The notes under the pieces were generated by a model. The model saw only the letters and a program-made list of their open reading frames with translations. It did not search any database and was not told the origin of the DNA. A stretch of DNA of 7,962 nucleotides, from positions 1-7,962 of the forward strand of contig NMQN01000409.1 in assembly GCA_003575245.1 (NCBI GenBank), given 5' to 3'. Both the position numbers and the translations under genes were made by a program. Of this stretch, positions 1 through 4,918 are shown piece after piece. The stretch's first letter is position 1. Each line of letters begins with the position of its first letter. The DNA comes from Candidatus Atribacteria bacterium 1244-E10-H5-B2 (GTDB taxonomy: Bacteria > Atribacterota > JS1 > SB-45 > 34-128).

Positions 1-560
1 AACTCTCTGCTATCTCGTTTTTTCTGAACCTCACCAGGAATAATACAAGTATAGACTTCGTGGGAACCATCTTTATTAAAACCAGCTACCAGAAGAGTTA
101 TCCTATCGATTCCTCCGATTCCATTTTTCAAATTCCCCTGCAGGTCTTTATATTGGAATTTAACCATATAATTTTCTTGCTTAACTTCTACAACTTCGAA
201 ACCCTGCCGCTTGAGGTCATTATTAATCTTTTCTACTGCATCATCTAACCTCTTCTGCCATTCATATTTTATATCAAAAAGGCTGTGCAATCTGTCTGCT
301 GCATCTCTTACGTTCAGTCTTTCTATATCGTTCTCTCTTTTAAACTGCTCGATAAATTTACTGACACTTTTCATTACTCCATCTTCCGGTAAAAAAGCCA
401 GTCCGGTTACAATTATCCCAATCCTTTTGTTCAGCTGAAAAAGTTTGGAAGCATTATCACTTCCGATTCGTGCCATCCCTTTTCGGTTGCGATATGATTG
501 CCGGCTGTCAGCAGCTAAAACAATTCCTTCCGGGGTGGTGGTATTTATTCCTAATGACAT
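1..560 (-). CDS. Proteasome/HslV-like Ntn hydrolase (C-terminus cut by window edge)
   Basis: The reading frame is open from the ATG at 558-560 to the left edge, giving 186 residues without a stop. Residues 12-20 (GIVLAADSR), 35-43 (DNASKLFQL), 47-53 (IGIIVTG) and 156-161 (LLVAGF) match the strand and loop landmarks of the 20S proteasome beta/HslV fold. Counting back from D18, the residue equivalent to mature Thr1 is S2, directly after the initiator Met. D18 and K39 then align with the catalytic-site Asp17 and Lys33. An in-frame stop lies 15 bases upstream of the ATG with no other start between, and a GGAG SD at 569-572 supports this start, so a cleaved propeptide is unlikely. Met aminopeptidase would expose Ser. 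Family knowledge: B. subtilis CodW (HslV) uses an N-terminal Ser. Between T52 and L156 there are about 104 residues, roughly twice the usual distance. Likely a self-compartmentalising peptidase. Substrates and any unfoldase partner are unknown, and residues equivalent to Ser129/Asp166 lie off the window. Confidence 0.8.
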   Translation of the reverse strand, partial: MSLGINTTTPEGIVLAADSRQSYRNRKGMARIGSDNASKLFQLNKRIGIIVTGLAFLPEDGVMKSVSKFIEQFKRENDIERLNVRDAADRLHSLFDIKYEWQKRLDDAVEKINNDLKRQGFEVVEVKQENYMVKFQYKDLQGNLKNGIGGIDRITLLVAGFNKDGSHEVYTCIIPGEVQKKRDSRE

Positions 561-566
561 ATTATC

Positions 567-663
567 ATCTCCATTTTAAAATATTTTTGTTGCTATATTT
601 TTATATTCGATAAAACTTCAGAAAATCCTTTATTTTGTGAAAAAATATTTTTAAAATGGAGAT
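567..663. repeat. Long inverted repeat carrying the Ntn hydrolase leader
   Basis: The left arm 567-588 and right arm 641-663 are reverse complements except for one extra T in the right arm, and are separated by 52 bases. The arms consist of an A/T-rich core ending in AAAATGGAGAT. In the left arm, read on minus, this is the SD region of the Ntn hydrolase gene. In the right arm, read on plus, the same SD-like GGAGAT faces outward but no start codon follows before a GC-rich palindrome. It could be a duplicated leader, an operator for a dimeric regulator, or the scar of a rearrangement. Confidence 0.6.
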
Positions 664-668
664 TAAAA

Positions 669-713
669 AATTAATCACCCCCACCTTAATCCTCCCCCCT
701 CGAAGGGGGAGGA
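669..713. repeat. Dispersed palindromic repeat A, copy 1
   Basis: An AATTAAT and CACCCCCACCTTA head is followed by a hairpin with 9-bp perfect arms (690-698 and 705-713) and a CTCGAA loop. The same head and C-rich/G-rich hairpin occur at 2853-2902. The rest of the 254-base gap to the EamA gene, 714-801, is A/T-rich with no promoter that I could defend. Confidence 0.7.
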
Positions 714-801
714 GAGAGATATAGATATACTATTAATATTATGTTAAAATTATGATTAAATGATTTTACAGAAAAGTAAACAAAATAATTAAAAGGAAAA
801 C

Positions 802-806
802 GGAGG
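802..806 (+). promoter_or_regulatory. Ribosome binding site deciding a TTG start
   Basis: GGAGG lies 8 bases before the TTG at 815-817. It fixes the start of the plus-strand EamA transporter at a non-ATG codon. The next in-frame ATG (residue 10) falls inside the first membrane segment and has no comparable site. Confidence 0.8.
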
Positions 807-814
807 AAATAGAT

Positions 815-1729
815 TTGAAAAGACAGACCAAGGGATATCTAATGGTAGCTGCAGCCGGAATTTTGTGGGGAACGATCGGCATACAAGTTAAAACTCTTCT
901 CAATTATCAATTGTCAGTTCAGGCCATTGTATTGTGGAGAATGATATTTGCGGTTTTAATATTATTCCCCTTCATTTTCTTTACAAAGAGAGAAATACTG
1001 AAAGTTGATTTGAGAGGAATTGCTTATTTTTCCTTAATAGGAATTTGTAATCAATTTTTCTTTAATATATTGTATTTCAGTGCAATTCAAAAAACTACCA
1101 TTGCCACAGCAGTTACTCTATTATATACTGCACCGATATTTATTGCTGTTATGGCGAGAATTTTTTATAAAGAATTATTTACTCCCTTTAAAACTGCAGC
1201 TCTATTCCTTTGTATGGGAGGATGTTTCTTTGCTGCTACCGGGGGTTCAATAGATACACTTAAACTAAATTTACCGGGAGTTTTAATGGGAGTGGGAGCA
1301 GGCTTTACTTTTGCCTTACTAACCATTATAACCAAAGCCATAATCAATGATTACCATCAGCTTACCATTATTGCATATTCAATTGGATTTGGACTTCTTT
1401 TCTATCTTCCTTTCTCTCATCCTTTAGATATTTTCCAAATGGATTTGGCTTTTAAGGCGTGGGTACTGTTGGGTACTATCGGATTAATTGCCACTGTGAT
1501 AGCTTACGGATTCTATATTACCGGATTATCTTATGGTATTGAAGTATCGAAGGCAGGAATTGTCAGCACCCTGGAACTGGTGGTATCGGTTATACTTTCT
1601 TATCTGATATTTAAGGAAGCCCTTTGGGGATGGAAATTGGTAGGAATTTTAATGGTTGTATTTTCGGTGATAATTGTTCAATTGGATAAGATTTTACCTG
1701 CAAAAAATAAATTCTCTGGTAATAAATAA
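815..1729 (+). CDS. EamA-family (DMT superfamily) transporter
   Basis: A 304-residue, very hydrophobic protein with the ten-helix, two-repeat layout of drug/metabolite transporters. The first EamA repeat spans about residues 8-142 and the second about 154-291. Each repeat ends with the typical arrangement of a conserved helix, a short charged turn (FYKE at 117-120; IFKEA at 265-269) and a final helix. Residue 20 follows the GILWGT motif usual in TM1 of this family. Length is normal (about 290-310). Such proteins sit in the inner membrane and mostly export amino acids, nucleotides or other metabolites, but the family does not predict substrate. It starts with TTG and faces a second, divergent EamA gene tail to tail. 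The two differ clearly in sequence, so they are not a recent duplication. Confidence 0.88.
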   Translation: MKRQTKGYLMVAAAGILWGTIGIQVKTLLNYQLSVQAIVLWRMIFAVLILFPFIFFTKREILKVDLRGIAYFSLIGICNQFFFNILYFSAIQKTTIATAVTLLYTAPIFIAVMARIFYKELFTPFKTAALFLCMGGCFFAATGGSIDTLKLNLPGVLMGVGAGFTFALLTIITKAIINDYHQLTIIAYSIGFGLLFYLPFSHPLDIFQMDLAFKAWVLLGTIGLIATVIAYGFYITGLSYGIEVSKAGIVSTLELVVSVILSYLIFKEALWGWKLVGILMVVFSVIIVQLDKILPAKNKFSGNK

Positions 1730-1763
1730 CGGATTCCTAAGAGATTTCCGCGCTGTATATGAT

Positions 1764-1791
1764 AGCGTATAGCGTACAGCGTTTAGCGTAT
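1764..1791. repeat. Four tandem 7-bp units, AGCGTAY-like
   Basis: The units are AGCGTAT, AGCGTAC, AGCGTTT and AGCGTAT, head to tail with no spacer. They lie 35 bases after the plus-strand EamA stop, in the gap between the convergent transporter genes. A preceding CGCTGTATATGATAGCG (1751-1767) is an imperfect palindrome touching the array. Confidence 0.7.
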
Positions 1792-1801
1792 AGGTGGGAG
1801 G

Positions 1802-1842
1802 GGGAGGGATATAAATAGGATGGATTCCCTCTTTCGAGGGAA
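1802..1842. repeat. Dispersed repeat B with GATTCCC hairpin, copy 1
   Basis: Positions 1802-1829 match 2895-2922 at 27 of 28 bases (GGGAGG followed by ATATAAATAGGATGGATTCCC). This copy continues into a hairpin with 7-bp perfect arms TTCCCTC (1825-1831) and GAGGGAA (1836-1842) around a TTTC loop. Lying between two convergent genes, the hairpin might slow transcription from either side, but no U-tract follows, so I do not call it a terminator. Confidence 0.65.
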
Positions 1843-1879
1843 TGACAGAAAGAAACAAGTATGACTGAAAGGATAAGAC

Positions 1880-1903
1880 GGGCTTGATAAATCAAGCCCC
1901 TAC
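1880..1903 (+). repeat. 9-2-9 palindrome with CTAC tail, copy 1
   Basis: The arms GGGCTTGAT (1880-1888) and ATCAAGCCC (1891-1899) are perfect complements around AA and are followed by CTAC. The same layout occurs at 2953-2976 and 3642-3665. This copy overlaps the 3' end of the minus-strand EamA gene: it supplies the final Gly-Ala codons and the TGA stop at 1892-1894. Confidence 0.75.
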
Positions 1904-2830
1904 ATTTATTTCTTTAACTTTCTCTATCTTGATATTTTTAACTTGATAATTAGTTAGATAAACTCCGCTGACTACGAAGACTGCCCCGATAATAAGAGAG
2001 GGGGATAATTTTTCGTGGAGAATTAGAATTGCCATCAAGGTGGCAAAGATAGGCACAAAATTAATAAATATTCCAGCCCGGGAAGGGCCAATTTTATCAA
2101 TTCCTTCATAGAACCAGGTAAAGGCTAAAGCGGTTCCCAAAAATCCTAAAGCAAAAACACTCAACCAAACTTCTATACTATATTGCATAAAATTTTGAAG
2201 AACACCTTCCTGATAAGTGGGTAAAATTAGAATTAGAGTACCAGCAAGGCAGGCATAGGTGATGGCTACAATTGGCTTTAGGTCTTTCATTATAATTTTA
2301 CCAAGCACAGTAAAGGAAGACCAACAGGCCACACATCCCAATATAAATAATTCCCCCCAACCAATATTGCCTTGTAAAATAACCTGGAGATTTCCCTGAG
2401 AAATTACTATCAATGCCCCGGTTAGAGAAAGAATAATTCCTATAAATTTATATTTAGTAAATTTTTCCTTAAGTATTAAAGCTGAAAGAATAGTAATTAC
2501 GGAAGGATTTAAAGATATGATTATAGAAGCACGGCTGGCTGTAATAAATTTTAATCCCGAGAAAAAGAGGAAATTATAACCCACGACACCGGTAAGTCCG
2601 AGAGCTATAATTAATAAAAATTGTCGGAAGCTAATCCGGGGGAATTTACCATAGATTTTAAAGACAAATAAAACTAAAAAGAAGGAAGCTAAAAGGAATC
2701 GTAAAAAAGCAGAAGTAAAAGGAGGGAGGTTTGCCGCCATTATCCTTCCGGCAATAAAGGTGCCTCCGAAAAATAAGGCTACCAGAAATAATTTTATATA
2801 AGTAATATTGTTTTTTAAAAAAGTTTTCAA
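1892..2830 (-). CDS. EamA-family (DMT superfamily) transporter
   Basis: A 312-residue inner-membrane protein with about ten helices in two EamA repeats (about 11-144 and 156-294). The conserved segments are visible: ASRASIIISLNPSV (98-111) with KEKFTKYKFIG (121-131) closing repeat 1, and GPSRAGIFINFVPIF (248-262) with LHEKLSP (271-277) closing repeat 2. The start is TTG at 2828-2830, supported by AAGGAG at 2836-2841 with 5 bases of spacing. Substrate cannot be told; efflux of a metabolite or amino acid is the usual role. The last residues and the stop come from a palindromic repeat, so the native C-terminus may have been altered by repeat insertion. Repeat A copy 2 begins just 12 bases beyond the SD, so the original promoter may be displaced or replaced. 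Confidence 0.88.
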   Translation of the reverse strand: MKTFLKNNITYIKLFLVALFFGGTFIAGRIMAANLPPFTSAFLRFLLASFFLVLFVFKIYGKFPRISFRQFLLIIALGLTGVVGYNFLFFSGLKFITASRASIIISLNPSVITILSALILKEKFTKYKFIGIILSLTGALIVISQGNLQVILQGNIGWGELFILGCVACWSSFTVLGKIIMKDLKPIVAITYACLAGTLILILPTYQEGVLQNFMQYSIEVWLSVFALGFLGTALAFTWFYEGIDKIGPSRAGIFINFVPIFATLMAILILHEKLSPSLIIGAVFVVSGVYLTNYQVKNIKIEKVKEINVGA

Positions 2831-2835
2831 AATAT

Positions 2836-2841
2836 CTCCTT
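2836..2841 (-). promoter_or_regulatory. Ribosome binding site deciding a TTG start
   Basis: AAGGAG on minus, 5 bases before the TTG at 2828-2830. It sets the start of the minus-strand EamA gene; no nearby ATG has an equal site. Confidence 0.75.
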
Positions 2842-2852
2842 ATAATTAATAC

Positions 2853-2922
2853 AATTAATTACTCACCCCCACCTTATTCCTCCCCCTTCGAGGGGGGAGG
2901 AATATAAATAGGATGGATTCCC
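2853..2922. repeat. Repeat A copy 2 fused to repeat B copy 2
   Basis: The AATTAAT/CACCCCCACCTTA head leads into a hairpin with 10-bp perfect arms (2877-2886 and 2893-2902) and a TTCGAG loop, as in 669-713. The G-rich arm is shared with the 28-base unit 2895-2922 that also occurs at 1802-1829. Here repeat B stops after GGATTCCC and is followed by unrelated sequence with a wobble-paired stem (GCTGCC at 2923-2928 and GGTGGC at 2935-2940). Confidence 0.65.
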
Positions 2923-2952
2923 GCTGCCTGAGACGGTGGCTTTTAAGGAATC

Positions 2953-2976
2953 GGGTCGGATAAATCCGACCCCTAT
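2953..2976 (+). repeat. 9-2-9 palindrome with CTAT tail, copy 2
   Basis: The arms GGGTCGGAT (2953-2961) and ATCCGACCC (2964-2972) pair perfectly around AA and are followed by CTAT. Compared with the copy at 1880, the four middle arm bases are different on both sides but remain complementary. A further GC-rich imperfect inverted sequence (2983-3003, starting GGGCGAGACG) follows at once, and 3004-3043 is A/T-rich with nothing recognised. Confidence 0.75.
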
Positions 2977-3043
2977 CTCAATGGGCGAGACGCCTGTCCT
3001 GCGTTTTATATTAATGCGGGAATAATAATAGATTATTCAGCTA

Positions 3044-3541
3044 CTATAAATCCGCCATATTGTCTAAAGCATCACCGGTTAAACGATACACCACCCATTC
3101 ATCCATAGGTTTTGCACCCATATGGTCATAAATTTTCCGAGCGGGATTCCATTTCAAAACAAGCCATTCCATTCTAACACATTTATTTTCTTTGGCAATA
3201 TAAGCACATTTTTTAAATAAGGCAGTGCCGATTCCTTGTCCCCGATATTCCTCAGAAACAAATACATCTTCTATATAAAGACCGGGTCGCCCCACAAAAG
3301 TAGAAAAATTATAAAAGTATAAAGCATAACCTACGGGTTTTTCCTCAATTTCTGCTATAAGGACTTTAGCATATGATTTATCTGCAAAGAGGGTTTCTCG
3401 AAGAATATTTTCAGTTGTAACTACCTCTTTAGACATTTTTTCATATACTGAAAGTTCCTTTATAAATTTAAGAATTAAGGGGACATCCTCTACGGAAGCC
3501 TTTCGGATATTCAGATTAATTTCTTCAGATTTTTTTAACAT
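3044..3541 (-). CDS. GNAT N-acetyltransferase, SSAT (spermidine/thialysine acetyltransferase)-like
   Basis: A 165-residue cytosolic single-domain GNAT enzyme that would move an acetyl group from acetyl-CoA to a small amine. The acetyl-CoA pyrophosphate-binding motif is EYRGQGIG (98-105), preceded by YIEDVFV (89-95), the strand-4 signature typical of the SSAT1/SSAT2 group. A Trp-rich strand EWLVLKWN (125-132) leads to KIYDHMGA (136-143), whose Tyr138 aligns with the general-acid Tyr of human SSAT. Length is close to SSAT (about 170). The start is set by AAGGAGG at 3546-3552. By family, substrates could be polyamines, thialysine or another primary amine; the bacterial members are diverse, so the exact substrate is not assigned. 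It stands alone, separated from the lipoprotein gene by a hairpin and from the EamA gene by repeats. Confidence 0.85.
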   Translation of the reverse strand: MLKKSEEINLNIRKASVEDVPLILKFIKELSVYEKMSKEVVTTENILRETLFADKSYAKVLIAEIEEKPVGYALYFYNFSTFVGRPGLYIEDVFVSEEYRGQGIGTALFKKCAYIAKENKCVRMEWLVLKWNPARKIYDHMGAKPMDEWVVYRLTGDALDNMADL

Positions 3542-3562
3542 AATTCCTCCTTATAATCTATA

Positions 3563-3607
3563 TTTAAATAAATAGGACAGAGTTTAGCTCTGCCCTATTT
3601 ATTTAAA
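3563..3607 (-). terminator. Long hairpin, possible terminator after the lipoprotein gene
   Basis: The arms 3563-3576 and 3594-3607 pair over 14 bp, then after one mismatch (3577/3593) CAGAG and CTCTG pair over a further 5 bp, with a TTTAG loop. On minus, the G/C-containing core is followed by a T-rich run (TATTTATTT). It lies downstream of the lipoprotein gene and just upstream of the GNAT start. The symmetric A/T ends would suit a two-way terminator. Alternatively it is one more dispersed palindrome. Confidence 0.4.
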
Positions 3608-3641
3608 AATTTTCCAACTTTTATTGCCTAATACCTCTTGT

Positions 3642-3665
3642 GGGCACAATGCATCGTGCCCCTAC
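3642..3665 (+). repeat. 9-2-9 palindrome with CTAC tail, copy 3
   Basis: The arms GGGCACAAT (3642-3650) and ATCGTGCCC (3653-3661) pair with one A/C mismatch around GC and are followed by CTAC. The layout, terminal GGG/CCC, inner AT/AT and tail match the copies at 1880 and 2953. The rest of the gap, 3666-3726, holds nothing I recognise. Confidence 0.7.
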
Positions 3666-3726
3666 ATTACCATTTTGTATACTTTTTGGGTTGCAATCAT
3701 CTAATAATTTTTCTATTTGGTAAGCA

Positions 3727-4128
3727 TTATTCTAAATAGGTTAATTCTTCACTTTCTAAACTTATACTTGTAGTATAACTCCCTTTATAGGCAGTAAGCA
3801 TAGTACTATATTTGCGAGGAACATTATCTGCAGCATGAGTAAATCGTATTATAACTTCTTGGGCAAATCTTTTATCCTGGTCTAAATCAAGTTCTATTTC
3901 TCCAATTACTCCATCTCCATAACTTATTACGATTACTTTATCTCCGGTGGTAGATCCACTTAAATTAAGATGAACATAACCAAAAGTTAATTCTCCTATT
4001 TCTTCTGATGTGGTATACCATTCTACATAAGATAATGATAATATTGGTTCATTATTTAAATTTAAACAACCAACGAACAAGAAAATAGACATTCCCACTA
4101 CCAGCGCTAAAACTAGTAATTTTTTCAT
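3727..4128 (-). CDS. Small predicted lipoprotein of unknown function
   Basis: A 133-residue protein starting with a lipoprotein signal peptide: two Lys at 2-3, a hydrophobic stretch at 4-19, and the lipobox FVGC with Cys21 as the lipidation site. The mature part of about 112 residues has alternating polar and hydrophobic residues that suggest one beta-sandwich. The pieces SYGDGVIGEIELDLD (69-83) and YKGSYTTSISLE (114-125) faintly recall PKD or other immunoglobulin-like domains, but I would not assign a family. Asn22 at position +2 would not be the inner-membrane-retention Asp; in a monoderm it would simply be surface-anchored. (The residue after Cys is Leu, then Asn.) The start is supported by AAGGAG at 4136-4141, 7 bases upstream. 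A perfect TATAAT lies at 4160-4165 on minus but without a clear -35. Same strand as the HD hydrolase, 68 bases downstream of it. Confidence 0.75.
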   Translation of the reverse strand: MKKLLVLALVVGMSIFLFVGCLNLNNEPILSLSYVEWYTTSEEIGELTFGYVHLNLSGSTTGDKVIVISYGDGVIGEIELDLDQDKRFAQEVIIRFTHAADNVPRKYSTMLTAYKGSYTTSISLESEELTYLE

Positions 4129-4196
4129 AATTTTTCTCCTTTTAATTGAATTCTCTCCAATTATAGATGAATACTGAAGGACTATTTATATTTTAT

Positions 4197-4772
4197 TCAC
4201 ACCCCCTTTAGACCGATTTCTTCTGCTACCTCTTGCATGCCTGCAAGGGTATCAGCAATGATATCAGTAATTTCCATTCCTAACATCTGGGCACCCTTTT
4301 CAATGATAGATCTATCTACTCCGGCAGCAAATCTTTTGTCCTTCCATTTCTTCTTCACTGATTTTACTTTTACATCCATAACACTTTTGGAGGGTCGAAC
4401 CAAAGCTGTAGTTACCACCAAACCGGTAAGCTCATCTATAGCATAAAGAACCTTTTCCAATTCTGTTTGTGGCTCAACTTCCGAACAGAGCCCCCAACCA
4501 TGACTTACTACTGCTCGGATATATTCTTCTGGCCAGCCCTTTTCTTTTAGTATTTCCTCGCTTTTATGGCAATGCTCCTCGGGAAACTGCTCATAATCAA
4601 GGTCATGAACCAGGCCGATAACACCCCATTTTTCTTCATCTTCTCCCCGCTTGCGGGCAAAATAACGCATAACTCCCTCTACGGCTAAGGCATGTTTTAT
4701 CAGACTATCACTTTTATTATATTCGGTGAGCAGCTGATAAGCTTCTTCTCTGGTTGGAACTTTTGAACTCAT
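4197..4772 (-). CDS. HD-domain (HDIG-type) metal-dependent phosphohydrolase
   Basis: A 191-residue cytosolic protein with the H...HD...D metal-binding set: His27 (in LIKHALAVE), His56-Asp57 (in GLVHDLDYE) and Asp113 (in YAIDEL). His67, His69 and His91 (VVSHGW) are also available and are typical of the family. HD proteins of this size usually hydrolyse phosphomonoesters, nucleotides or related phosphate esters with a divalent metal; the true substrate is unknown. The second half (about 117-190) is helical and contains a Lys-rich segment, SVKKKWKDKRFAAG (137-150). The start is set by AGGAGG at 4779-4784, 6 bases upstream. A sigma-A-like promoter precedes the gene, and the lipoprotein gene follows in the same direction with no obvious terminator between, so the two may share a transcript. 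Confidence 0.85.
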   Translation of the reverse strand: MSSKVPTREEAYQLLTEYNKSDSLIKHALAVEGVMRYFARKRGEDEEKWGVIGLVHDLDYEQFPEEHCHKSEEILKEKGWPEEYIRAVVSHGWGLCSEVEPQTELEKVLYAIDELTGLVVTTALVRPSKSVMDVKVKSVKKKWKDKRFAAGVDRSIIEKGAQMLGMEITDIIADTLAGMQEVAEEIGLKGV

Positions 4773-4828
4773 TTATTTCCTCCTAAGTGCTTTATTTTTT
4801 TGTTTTCTATTATATCCTCTCTAATTTA

Positions 4829-4856
4829 ATTATAATATATTCTATGAGATATTCAA
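4829..4856 (-). promoter_or_regulatory. Sigma-A-like promoter for the HD hydrolase
   Basis: On minus, the -35 TTGAAT (4851-4856, 4/6 to consensus) and the -10 TATAAT (4829-4834, 6/6) are 16 bases apart, placing initiation near 4822, about 50 bases before the ATG. A second TATAAT at 4809-4814 lacks a good -35. The region is A/T-rich, so chance matches are possible. No terminator hairpin is visible after the MFS stop. Confidence 0.45.
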
Positions 4857-4918
4857 ATAATATCTTTATTTCTTCTTTCTTGCATTAAAGATTTAACTAA
4901 CATGGATTCTGGATAGGT

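Noticed and set aside
60..438. Two short plus-strand reading frames (60-248 and 211-438)
   Set aside because: Both are antisense to the Ntn hydrolase frame, which has clear family motifs; they have no SD and no recognisable protein features.
722..756. Promoter for the plus-strand EamA gene (TATGAT at 751-756)
   Set aside because: No -35 resembling TTGACA at proper spacing; in such A/T-rich sequence a -10 match alone is not evidence.
1165..1347. 60-codon minus-strand frame
   Set aside because: It lies wholly inside the plus-strand EamA gene and is a mirror of its codons.
1764..1791. CRISPR array
   Set aside because: The units are only 7 bp, directly abutting, with no spacers and no cas genes.
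4237..4446. 69-codon plus-strand frame
   Set aside because: Antisense to the HD hydrolase, with no start signals.
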